Origin: Pedobacter sp. WC2423
GTDB taxonomy: Bacteria > Bacteroidota > Bacteroidia > Sphingobacteriales > Sphingobacteriaceae
Assembly (NCBI RefSeq): GCF_040822065.1
Contig: NZ_CP162005.1
Location: forward strand, 5,828,001 to 5,892,000
DNA: 64,000 bases
Direction: 5' to 3'
Numbering within the stretch: position 1 is the first letter of the stretch; each line of letters begins with the position of its first letter. The notes under the pieces are model-generated. The model was not told the DNA's origin, did no database searches, and saw nothing but the letters and a program-made list of their open reading frames with translations. Positions 25,738 through 33,870 of this stretch are shown piece by piece. Made by a program: the position numbers and the translations under genes.

Positions 25738-26484
25738 ATGAAAACCAATAAATCAAAAGTGCAAAAAAATAATGCTAAAAAAGCAGTTAAAAAAGAATTG
25801 GAGCAGACTCTTTCGCAAAAATTTTTTGAAGCAGTTTCTCATTTGGGTCATGATGCAGAAAAAATTGGTGAAGAATTAGCACATGCAGCTAAAGCTGTGG
25901 CTAGTAAATTAGCCAGTAAGTTTAGTGCGGTGAAAGCAGAAACTACTAAAAAAACAAAATCAACTAAAAAGGAAATAGAAAAGACCGCAAAAAAACTTAA
26001 AAAAGTAGCTGCTAAAGATGCTAAAAAGGTCAAAAAGGAAGTTAAAAAAGCAGGTTCAAGTATTAAACCATCGGTAAACAGCATTAAAGTTCCGGTGATT
26101 GCCAGTGAAGAAAAGGCAGCTACTTTAATCGCTAAGCCCGTTAAAAAAGCGGCAACAGTGGTGAAAAAATCTGCTTCAGCAGTTAAAAAAGCGGTTCCTG
26201 AGGTTAAAAATGAAGTAAAAAAAGATGTTGCAGCAGTGAAAAAGGCAGCTACAACAGCGAAAGATAAAACAACTACAGCAGCAACGAGTGCAGCTAAGAA
26301 AGTTGTAAATACAGCAGCCGCCAAAACTGCCCCAGTAAAGAAAGCAGTTGTTAAACGTGTTCCAGCCAAAGCTGCTGTTACTCCGGTTAAACCTGCTGCA
26401 ACTCCTGCTAAAGCTACGCTAACAGCTGTTCAACCTGTCGTGACTTCAGAAAAAACTGGTGAAAAGACTACAGACGAAAGTTAA
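25738..26484 (+). CDS. Lys/Ala-rich histone H1-like protein
   Basis: 248 residues of strongly basic, low-complexity composition dominated by Lys, Ala, Val and Thr, with many AKKAVKK-type repeats. Residues ~21-60 are less repetitive and helical (LSQKFFEAVSHLGHDAEKIG), suggesting a small folded N-terminal element. The rest resembles the C-terminal tail of histone H1 and bacterial Hc1/AlgP-like proteins, which bind DNA nonspecifically. No signal peptide. Nucleoid compaction is the likely role by composition. The complementary strand has a long open frame that is only a composition artefact. Confidence 0.8.
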   Translation: MKTNKSKVQKNNAKKAVKKELEQTLSQKFFEAVSHLGHDAEKIGEELAHAAKAVASKLASKFSAVKAETTKKTKSTKKEIEKTAKKLKKVAAKDAKKVKKEVKKAGSSIKPSVNSIKVPVIASEEKAATLIAKPVKKAATVVKKSASAVKKAVPEVKNEVKKDVAAVKKAATTAKDKTTTAATSAAKKVVNTAAAKTAPVKKAVVKRVPAKAAVTPVKPAATPAKATLTAVQPVVTSEKTGEKTTDES

Positions 26485-26618
26485 TTCAATTGCAATTTGA
26501 GGTTAATTTAGCACTGTTTTAGTGAAGATTAATGCTTAAATAATTAACATGGAATTAACAATAGAATTCGCAGTTTTGAGCATCCGGTCCCACCAGGGAT
26601 TTTTTGATATTAACCCCC

Positions 26619-28676
26619 ATGACAAAGAAGAAGGTCCCATTTTTAAATAGAGAACTCAGCTGGTTATATTTCAATGAACGGGTTTTACAGGAGGCAACAG
26701 ATGAAACTGTTCCGCTAATTGAAAGAATTAAATTTTTGTCTATTTTCTCTTCTAACCTGGAAGAATTTTACCGGGTACGTGTAGCTACATTGACCAGGTT
26801 GTCTAATTTAAACGACAAGGCCAAAGAACTTTTAGGGTTTAATCCTAAAAAGGTACTGAACGAGATTAAAAATATCGTCGTTAAACAAGAGCGTAAGTTT
26901 GAACAATTATTTCAGGCTACGCTGATTAACGAACTTGCACAGAACAGGATTTTTATTCTGAACGATACACAACTCAATGTGGCCAGGGGAGAGTTTGTAA
27001 AAGAACATTTCCGGGATAAGATACTTTCCAACCTGGTACCGATCATGATTGATATGGAAAAACCATTTCCAGAACTCAGAGACCGGTACCTGTACTTTTT
27101 TGTAAGGCTTAAAAAGAAAACCGGCAGAAAAGATGAAAAGTATGCATTGATAGAATTACCTCCCGATCTGCCAAGGTTTCTGGTACTGCCGGAGACTAAC
27201 GGATTAAAATTTATTATCCTCGCTGAAGATATTATCAAATACTGTCTGGATGACATCTTTTACGTATTCAGATATGATGAAATGGATGCTTATTCCATTC
27301 AGCTCACCAGAGACGCTGAACTTGATATCGATAAAAATGTAAGTGATAAGTTTATTGATGAATTAAAGACCAGCCTTGATAAGCGTAAAAAAGGTAAACC
27401 TATGCGTTTACTTTATGATACAGAAATGCCATTTGATATGTTAGGTGTGCTGGTGGCTAAAATGAAAATTGAAGCAGAAAGCCTGATTCCCGGTAACCGT
27501 TATCATAAATTTGGCGATTTTATCCGTTTTCCGAATGTCGGAGATAAAAGTCTGGAATATCCAGCAAACGTACCACTGAAGGTTTTCGGTTTACACCGTA
27601 CCCAGAGTATCTTTAACAAACTTGCAGAGAGAGATTACCTGGTGAATTTGCCCTATCAATCTTACGATTATATCATTCTTTTTCTTCGGGAAGCAGCGAT
27701 TGATCCTAAAGTTACTGCGATCAATATTACACTTTACCGTCTGGCTGAGAATTCAAGGGTGATTAATGCGCTGATTAACGCGGCAAAAAATGGTAAGAAA
27801 GTTAACTGTCTGGTGGAGCTTAAAGCACGATTTGATGAAAGAGCGAATATCTTCTGGACCAACAGGCTGGAAGAAGAAGGTGTGCATGTAAACTATGGTT
27901 TAACTGATTATAAGGTCCATTCTAAAATCTGCCTGGTTACCCGTATAGAAAAAGGCCGCCCCGTTTATTATGCGAATCTGGCAACTGGTAATTTCAATGA
28001 GAAAACCGCTAAATTATATTGTGACCATAGTATTTTTACGGCTAAAAAAGAGATTACCCACGATCTGATTAAGCTCTTTGCTGCCTTAAACAAGCGCACA
28101 GTAGCTACAGGATTTAAATACCTGATTGTTTCTCCGCTGGAATCCAGAACTAAGTTTTATACTTTGATAGACCGGGAAATTAAGATCGCGAAATCCGGTA
28201 AACCAGCTTATCTTATTTTCAAAGTCAATAGTCTTGCCGATGAAGGGATCGTAGAGAAACTTTATGACGCAAGTAATGCAGGAGTGAAGATTAAACTGAT
28301 TGTACGCGGTATTTGCTGCCTTGTTCCGGGAGTAAAAGACTTCAGTGAAAATATTACAGTCATCAGTATCATTGATAAGTTTCTGGAGCATGCACGTGTG
28401 TTCATTTTTGGGAATAACGGTAAAGAAGAAATGTTTCTTTCTTCAGGTGATTTAATGAGCCGGAATTTTGAACACCGTGTAGAAGTTGGCTTTCCGGTAC
28501 TGGACGAAGACGTTAAACAAGAGATCAGGGATATTATAGATTTTCAGTTACAGGATAACGTGAAAGCCAGGGATATTACCCGGTTAAATAACAATAAATA
28601 TCATAAAAACAGGCTTAGCACTAAGGTGAGGGCACAGGTTCAAACTTATAATTACTTAAAAAACAAACACCAGTAG
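26619..28676 (+). CDS. ppk1: Polyphosphate kinase 1
   Basis: 685 residues from the ATG at 26619; an open frame from a TTG at 26604 would add only five residues. The N-terminal domain begins FLNRELSWLYFNERVLQEA. Catalytic-domain motifs include YKVHSKICLVTR with the conserved phosphoacceptor-type His, ATGNFNEKTAKLYCDHS, and FLSSGDLMSRNFEHRVEVGF. PPK1 reversibly makes polyphosphate from ATP. It is cotranscribed with ppx six bases downstream. Confidence 0.96.
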   Translation: MTKKKVPFLNRELSWLYFNERVLQEATDETVPLIERIKFLSIFSSNLEEFYRVRVATLTRLSNLNDKAKELLGFNPKKVLNEIKNIVVKQERKFEQLFQATLINELAQNRIFILNDTQLNVARGEFVKEHFRDKILSNLVPIMIDMEKPFPELRDRYLYFFVRLKKKTGRKDEKYALIELPPDLPRFLVLPETNGLKFIILAEDIIKYCLDDIFYVFRYDEMDAYSIQLTRDAELDIDKNVSDKFIDELKTSLDKRKKGKPMRLLYDTEMPFDMLGVLVAKMKIEAESLIPGNRYHKFGDFIRFPNVGDKSLEYPANVPLKVFGLHRTQSIFNKLAERDYLVNLPYQSYDYIILFLREAAIDPKVTAINITLYRLAENSRVINALINAAKNGKKVNCLVELKARFDERANIFWTNRLEEEGVHVNYGLTDYKVHSKICLVTRIEKGRPVYYANLATGNFNEKTAKLYCDHSIFTAKKEITHDLIKLFAALNKRTVATGFKYLIVSPLESRTKFYTLIDREIKIAKSGKPAYLIFKVNSLADEGIVEKLYDASNAGVKIKLIVRGICCLVPGVKDFSENITVISIIDKFLEHARVFIFGNNGKEEMFLSSGDLMSRNFEHRVEVGFPVLDEDVKQEIRDIIDFQLQDNVKARDITRLNNNKYHKNRLSTKVRAQVQTYNYLKNKHQ

Positions 28677-28682
28677 AAGATT

Positions 28683-29567
28683 ATGCTCAGATATGCAGCA
28701 ATTGACGTTGGCTCTAATGCCGTTAGACTGCTTATTGCAGATATAACACACAATGATAATGGGTTTGGTTTTAAAAAGAATACCCTGGTCAGGGTTCCTT
28801 TAAGATTAGGTGATGATGCCTTTTTAGACCATAAAATATCTGCACGCAAAATCGAAGACCTGATCAAAACTATGCAGGCCTTTAAAAATCTGATGGAAGT
28901 GTATCAGGTGACTAAATACCTGGCTTGTGCAACCTCTTCGATGAGGGAAGCACAAAACGGACTTGAAATCATTAAAATGATCAAAGAGAAGGCCAATATA
29001 GATCTGGAGATTATTGAAGGGCAGAGAGAGGCCAATATCATTTATGCCAACCATATTGAAGATGATCTTGATATCAAGAAAAACTATCTTTACATAGATG
29101 TAGGTGGTGGTAGTACAGAACTATCAGTATTTGTCAATAAAGTGCCAGTTGCTTCTAAATCATTTGATATCGGGACAATCAGAATCCTGGACAATCAGGA
29201 TAAAGAAGAAACCTGGGAAGAAATGAGACTCTGGGTGAAAGATCAGACTAAATATCATAAAAACCTTGCCGGAATAGGAACCGGAGGAAATATCAATAAA
29301 TTGTATAAAATGGCGAATGAAAAAGAGGGGATGCCGCTGACTTTTCTGAAGCTGAAATCTCTTTACAACCAGTTGAACAGCCATTCTTTAAAAGAACGTA
29401 TCCAGATTTTTAACCTGAATCCTGATCGTGCCGATGTAATCATTCCAGCGAGTGAAATCTTTATCACCCTGATGAAATGGACGGGTATCAAGCAGATCCA
29501 TGTACCAAGAGTTGGTATGGCTGACGGAATTATTAATCTGTTAATAGAAGAGAATCTGAATAAATAA
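28683..29567 (+). CDS. ppx: Exopolyphosphatase (Ppx/GppA family)
   Basis: 294 residues, a short single-module member of the ASKHA fold. It starts MLRYAAIDVGSNAVRLLIAD (phosphate-1 loop), continues ACATSSMREAQNG and has YIDVGGGSTELSVF (phosphate-2 loop). It lacks the C-terminal HD-like domain of E. coli Ppx (513 residues). It hydrolyses polyphosphate or pppGpp. The pairing with ppk1 suggests polyphosphate. Its last 35 bases overlap the convergent PPTase gene. Confidence 0.93.
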   Translation: MLRYAAIDVGSNAVRLLIADITHNDNGFGFKKNTLVRVPLRLGDDAFLDHKISARKIEDLIKTMQAFKNLMEVYQVTKYLACATSSMREAQNGLEIIKMIKEKANIDLEIIEGQREANIIYANHIEDDLDIKKNYLYIDVGGGSTELSVFVNKVPVASKSFDIGTIRILDNQDKEETWEEMRLWVKDQTKYHKNLAGIGTGGNINKLYKMANEKEGMPLTFLKLKSLYNQLNSHSLKERIQIFNLNPDRADVIIPASEIFITLMKWTGIKQIHVPRVGMADGIINLLIEENLNK

Positions 29568-30099
29568 CAGCCAGATAGTCACCATGGTGACTGATGGAAA
29601 CAGCATGCTTCCGGCCGGTAATCTGATGGGTTAACTCCGGGATCCCTGAAGGAGTACCGGCCAGCTGATAAAGAAGACCTGAATTATTAAATGCTGCCTT
29701 GTAACCAGTACCAGGCTTTAGATAGTGTAAATGGAGCCGTTCAAAATCCACCATCGCTGACACCGCAACAGAATGGATGAATGTGCTTTTGACTTCACTT
29801 CTGATCAGAAAACTATCTTTAAAATAGCTGACCATTCCTGAAGCCTTCGTCTGCCCGATATTCAGCGAACCGCAACAAAAGTTCAAAGGTTCATAACTTC
29901 TGATGCCTGTTTTGCGCTGAACAATTTTACAGGCCGCTTCTTTCATCGTCCAGATCAACCATAACATTTTATCGGGCTGTACAGCCTCCGCAACGAGCAG
30001 CTGTTCTTCAGGCGTACAGATTTTAGACAGGTAACCTTTGCGCTTCCAGTTACTCTCTATGGCAGCCTGGCGGAGATCTACCAGATCATTGCCTATCAT
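29533..30099 (-). CDS. 4'-phosphopantetheinyl transferase
   Basis: 188 residues. Family motifs are GNDLVDL (residues 3-9; D5 and D8) and WTMKEAACK (50-58), the W-x-x-KEA-x-x-K metal-binding signature. It transfers phosphopantetheine from CoA to a serine of a carrier protein. As the last gene of the polyketide operon, its start overlaps the acyl carrier protein stop (ATGA), so that ACP is the likely substrate. The 3' end overlaps ppx on the opposite strand. Confidence 0.9.
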   Translation of the reverse strand: MIGNDLVDLRQAAIESNWKRKGYLSKICTPEEQLLVAEAVQPDKMLWLIWTMKEAACKIVQRKTGIRSYEPLNFCCGSLNIGQTKASGMVSYFKDSFLIRSEVKSTFIHSVAVSAMVDFERLHLHYLKPGTGYKAAFNNSGLLYQLAGTPSGIPELTHQITGRKHAVSISHHGDYLAVIYSDSLLLTD

Positions 30100-30353
30100 T
30101 TTTCAGCTAGTTTATCTTCAATAACATCGAGTGTTGATTTAACATCCAGCATTTTTGACATGGAATCATTATCGATCTCTATGCCGAACTTTTCTTCCAG
30201 GTCCAGCACAATATCTACCAGGTTGGCAGAGTTGATTTTCAGGTCTGTAATGAAACTTGTAGTCTCACTGAGCTGATCCAATGCTTCCTTGTCCTGAGTA
30301 TAAGGCGCTGCAACTTCTTTAATAGCGGAAATGATAACTTCTCTATCCATCAT
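30096..30353 (-). CDS. Acyl carrier protein with atypical NSA motif
   Basis: 85 residues, four-helix ACP pattern. The phosphopantetheine attachment serine is S42 in LKINSANLVDIV. The usual DSL reads NSA here, so the Asp before the Ser is Asn and the Leu after it is Ala. The rest (LDLEEKFGIEID) is typical. It overlaps the ketosynthase end by 11 bp and the PPTase start by 4 bp. It is therefore a dedicated carrier for this pathway, distinct from housekeeping acpP. Confidence 0.9.
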   Translation of the reverse strand: MMDREVIISAIKEVAAPYTQDKEALDQLSETTSFITDLKINSANLVDIVLDLEEKFGIEIDNDSMSKMLDVKSTLDVIEDKLAEK

Positions 30354-31620
30354 TATATTTTTTTAAAACTAAACAGGCATTGACATCGCCAAAACCAAAA
30401 CTTGCTTTGACGAGTATATTAAAATCTTTTTGGAGACAAATACGGGGGATGCGCTCCGGATCTACCAGCATTTCAATAGCCGGATGGAGGTCCTCACAGT
30501 TTACATTAGGAAAAATAAACCCTTCATGTAGTTGTAAAACAGCAGCAACGCATTCAATACTCCCGGCCGCAGAAATGCAGTGACCGATCATTCCTTTAAC
30601 CGAATTGATATAAGGGAAATCCTTACCTGAACGCCCTAATGCGGTTACCCAGTTCTGTATTTCAAGTGTATCCTTTACCGTGGCAGTGAGATGGCCATTG
30701 ATCACCTCAACTTCAGAAGCTTGTATGCCAGCATTCCTGAAGGCCATAGACAAGCATCTTTGTACCGCTAATGGATTAGGCGCAGTCATGGTACCTTCAC
30801 CGCGCTGTCCTCCGGAATTAAGATGTCCGCCCAGTATTTCGGCATAAATCTTAGCACCCCTTGCTAAAGCGCTGTCCAGGCTCTCTAAAACCAAAGCTCC
30901 GGCACCGCTTCCGGGAACAAAACCACTTGCGGTGGCACTCATCGGCCGGCTTCCTTTTCCGGGGTTTGTATTGTGCTTATACGTGCAAACCTTCATTGCA
31001 TCAAAACCAGCCCAGATATACGGGCCGCTGTCACTTGTACTGCCGGCCAGCATAATCGTTGCCTGACCTGATTTAATACGCTCATAAGCCATTAAAATAC
31101 TTTCGGTTCCAGTTGCACAAGCAGACGAATTCGTGGTTACCTGATTCCCTAAGCCAAGCTTTCCGGCCAGCAATGCACTTACCCCGCTCGCCATAGTCTG
31201 GGCGACTACAGTACTGCCCAGTTTACGGATTTGCAGGTTATCTAATTTATAAATGGCACCTCTGAACTTATCAATACCAGAAGTGCCTGTACCGAAAACA
31301 GTTCCACTTTCCCAATCCGGTGTTTCATCCGGAGCAGGTTGAAGTCCTGCGTCTTTCCATGCATCCAAACCTGCAATTACACCGTATACAATTCCCGTGC
31401 TTTCCAGGTTCCGGATTTCAAGTTCAGTGAAATACTGGCTGATCCGGGCAGTATCAATCACTGGTTTTCCTGCAATCTGACAGGAGAAAAGAAGTTGTTC
31501 CAGCTGCGGATCATGCTGAATTCCGGACACCCCATTTTTAAGCGCATCCCTGAATTGCGTGATGTCTGCACCATTTGGTGAAACAACCCCTAAGCCAGTG
31601 ATTACAACACGCTTAGTCAT
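30343..31620 (-). CDS. FabF-like beta-ketoacyl-ACP synthase
   Basis: 425 residues, standard KS length. The active-site C168 (SSACATGT), H310 (NGHLTAT) and H347 (VKGMIGHC, with K342) form an intact Cys-His-His triad, so it should be catalytically active and not a chain-length factor. HGTST is changed to HLTAT around the first His, and SFGFGG reads SFGFGD near residue 407-412. It overlaps the dehydratase gene by 8 bp. It probably elongates an acyl chain on the adjacent ACP. Confidence 0.93.
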   Translation of the reverse strand: MTKRVVITGLGVVSPNGADITQFRDALKNGVSGIQHDPQLEQLLFSCQIAGKPVIDTARISQYFTELEIRNLESTGIVYGVIAGLDAWKDAGLQPAPDETPDWESGTVFGTGTSGIDKFRGAIYKLDNLQIRKLGSTVVAQTMASGVSALLAGKLGLGNQVTTNSSACATGTESILMAYERIKSGQATIMLAGSTSDSGPYIWAGFDAMKVCTYKHNTNPGKGSRPMSATASGFVPGSGAGALVLESLDSALARGAKIYAEILGGHLNSGGQRGEGTMTAPNPLAVQRCLSMAFRNAGIQASEVEVINGHLTATVKDTLEIQNWVTALGRSGKDFPYINSVKGMIGHCISAAGSIECVAAVLQLHEGFIFPNVNCEDLHPAIEMLVDPERIPRICLQKDFNILVKASFGFGDVNACLVLKKYNDG

Positions 31621-32059
31621 TCATTTTTGTAGTTACCATTCCAGATATATTTCCTTTGCAGACGGTTTCTCCGGCTTCATTTTTCATGACTACATTACAA
31701 TTCAGTTTTTTAAACCTGAAGTATACTTTTTCAGCAGTTACTGTAACCTTTTCACCCGGAAAAACAGGTTTCATAAAATCCATTGCTGTTGAGGTCAGCA
31801 TCACATGCGCTTTCAGCTCCGTATTTGCATTTCCGGAAAGATAGATACCCAGGCAAACCAGTCCGATCTGTGCCATTGTTTCTGTTAATATTACCCCTGG
31901 TGTAACCGGGGCATCTTTGAAATGTCCTTTATAGAAATCAAGGTCTTTATCAAAAGTATAAGTTCCGGCTGATCCGTTTTCATCAATTTGTAATAACTCA
32001 TCAACAAATAAAAAAGGTTTGCTGTAAGGTAATTTTGCTAGTATTTCTTGTGCGTTCAT
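31613..32059 (-). CDS. FabZ-like 3-hydroxyacyl-ACP dehydratase
   Basis: 148 residues, hot-dog fold. LPYSKPFLFVDELL opens the domain; GHFKDAPVTPGVILTETMAQ holds the catalytic pair H46 and E60 at the FabZ positions. It would dehydrate 3-hydroxyacyl-ACP during chain building. No ketoreductase or enoyl reductase is encoded in the operon, so those steps must be borrowed from primary fatty acid synthesis. It lies 48 bp after the type III PKS gene, the largest gap in the operon. Confidence 0.9.
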   Translation of the reverse strand: MNAQEILAKLPYSKPFLFVDELLQIDENGSAGTYTFDKDLDFYKGHFKDAPVTPGVILTETMAQIGLVCLGIYLSGNANTELKAHVMLTSTAMDFMKPVFPGEKVTVTAEKVYFRFKKLNCNVVMKNEAGETVCKGNISGMVTTKMND

Positions 32060-32107
32060 TGTTATAAGATTATCAATTTTAAGGTGTAAAGTAAATACAA
32101 AAAACGC

Positions 32108-33160
32108 TTACCACTGCAATAAAATTCGCTGTGCGGAAAATCCGGGGCCAAAACTGAGCATCAAACCTTTGTCTCCCGGCTTAGGTTTGGCATCCATAAT
32201 CCGCTCAAGCACATAGAGTACGGTAACGCTTGACATATTTCCATATAATCTTAAAATCGCTTTAGTATCGTTTATATTTTTACCAAGCTCACCAAATAAG
32301 GCTTCTACAATTTCGATGATTTTTTTTCCGCCCGGATGAAAAACCAGGTGGTCTATTTCCTGAATGTTTAATCCGTTCTTTTCCAGAAAAGGGTGAATAA
32401 TAGCAGGGAAATGTGTGGCAATAGTTTCAGGTACAGTAACGTCCAGTACCATTTGTAAACCTGTATTGGTCATTTTAAAGCCCATCATTTCTTCTGCATC
32501 ATAAAAGTGATACATTTCTTCCGCCAGTATTTCCGGACCGCTGTCATCGGGATGTGAAGACAAAAGAACGCAGGCTGCGCCATCTCCAAAAATAGCAGCA
32601 CTTACAATATTGGCCATCGAGAAGTCATTGCGCTGGAAAGTTGCTGTTGGAGATTCTACAGCAATTACTGCTGCTCTTTTACCAGGATTGGATTTTAAGA
32701 AGTTTTTGGCATAAATGATTCCGGATACGCCGGCTGCACAGCCCATTTCTGTGACCGGAAGACGCACGATATCCTGACGCAGCTTTAATGCATTGATCAG
32801 ATAGGCATCTAAAGAAGGGATCATAATCCCCGTACAGCTTACGGTAATGATATAATCAAGCTCTTCATTTTTCCAGCCAGCCTTATCAATTGCATCAGTG
32901 AGGCATTTTGTCCCTAATTTAATACCTTCTCTGCAATAGATGTTATTCCGCTGCTCAAACGTAAGATCGCTGAAAACCTCTTCCGGAGACATAAATGAAT
33001 AACGTTTATCTACTGCTGCATTTTCAAATATCTTTTTAACCTTACGGATAAACCGGTCTTCCTGCCCATGCAGCCATCCATCCAGAAAAGGGATGATTTC
33101 GGCTGTGTTCCTTGAATATTCAGGCAACGCTTTGCTGATACTTTTTATGATTACACTCAT
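32108..33160 (-). CDS. Type III polyketide synthase (chalcone/alkylresorcinol synthase family)
   Basis: 350 residues, the family length. The Cys-His-Asn triad is intact: C141 in EMGCAAGV, H275 in VFHPGGKK and N308 in YGNMSS. FGDGAACVLL near 191-200 is also typical. These enzymes extend an acyl starter with malonyl-CoA and cyclise it to resorcinol, pyrone or phloroglucinol products. Its gene overlaps the methyltransferase by 4 bp (ATGA). The neighbourhood resembles the Streptomyces srsABC phenolic-lipid order reversed, so a long-chain starter is likely. Confidence 0.93.
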   Translation of the reverse strand: MSVIIKSISKALPEYSRNTAEIIPFLDGWLHGQEDRFIRKVKKIFENAAVDKRYSFMSPEEVFSDLTFEQRNNIYCREGIKLGTKCLTDAIDKAGWKNEELDYIITVSCTGIMIPSLDAYLINALKLRQDIVRLPVTEMGCAAGVSGIIYAKNFLKSNPGKRAAVIAVESPTATFQRNDFSMANIVSAAIFGDGAACVLLSSHPDDSGPEILAEEMYHFYDAEEMMGFKMTNTGLQMVLDVTVPETIATHFPAIIHPFLEKNGLNIQEIDHLVFHPGGKKIIEIVEALFGELGKNINDTKAILRLYGNMSSVTVLYVLERIMDAKPKPGDKGLMLSFGPGFSAQRILLQW

Positions 33161-33870
33161 GCTGTTTTAACTATCCATTGGTAGCGGAATGCCCATTTCC
33201 ATTTAATAAAGTAATACTTAAGACCTAATGTTTTTGAAAACGACATTAAATCATTTCTTTTAAATCCGCGGAGAATAGAAACCAGTCCATCTTCGCGCGA
33301 CATTTCATTCAGCCGGAATACAAAACATAATCCCAAAAACAGGTAATAAGCGATTGCACTCCGTTGTAAATCATTAATCACAAAACCAAGCTTTGCCGTT
33401 CGCTGAAAACTTTGCAGCAATGCAATGATCTCCTGATCTTTAAAATGATGCAGGGTTAAAGTACAAAGTATAATATCTGCTGATTTTTGCTGATTGAGCT
33501 CCTCAAATATATCAATGCATTCATAACTTATATTTTTATATCCTGATGATAAACTCCGGGCATGTTCAATGGTGAAATTGTTAGCATCTATACCGGTGAG
33601 CATAAAGTTCAGCTCATTTTTCTCTGCATAGTCTGCGAGTGCTCTTAACATATCGCCATTTCCACATCCTACATCAGTAATACGTATAAGTGTAGATTTT
33701 GGTTGTGCACGGAGTAAATAAATAATTCCTTCGAGCGTGACCTTGTTTCCGCCAAGCAGGCGGTTGATGCTGGCAATTTTATCGAGTGCGTCTCTGAGTA
33801 TTTCTCCTTCCATCTGGAAATTATCCATAATTTCAGGCGCATCGCTTCTATGTGTGGTGTCTACAAACAT
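33157..33870 (-). CDS. SAM-dependent methyltransferase, class I
   Basis: 237 residues. Motif I is DVGCGNGDM at 66-74, with TGIDANN as the acidic-loop region and CTLTLHHF near motif IV, resembling the UbiE/Methyltransf_23-type families. A hydrophobic segment at ~155-170 (AIAYYLFLGLCFVFRL) could contact a lipid product. In an SrsB-like role it would methylate the polyketide aromatic ring or hydroxyl. Its start overlaps the oxidoreductase stop by one base (TAATG). Confidence 0.88.
   Translation of the reverse strand: MFVDTTHRSDAPEIMDNFQMEGEILRDALDKIASINRLLGGNKVTLEGIIYLLRAQPKSTLIRITDVGCGNGDMLRALADYAEKNELNFMLTGIDANNFTIEHARSLSSGYKNISYECIDIFEELNQQKSADIILCTLTLHHFKDQEIIALLQSFQRTAKLGFVINDLQRSAIAYYLFLGLCFVFRLNEMSREDGLVSILRGFKRNDLMSFSKTLGLKYYFIKWKWAFRYQWIVKTA

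Noticed and set aside
25848..26369. 173-codon minus-strand frame opposite the histone-like gene
   Set aside because: It is the antisense of Lys/Ala-rich codons and gives a hydrophobic Phe/Ala/Leu-rich product typical of such shadows.
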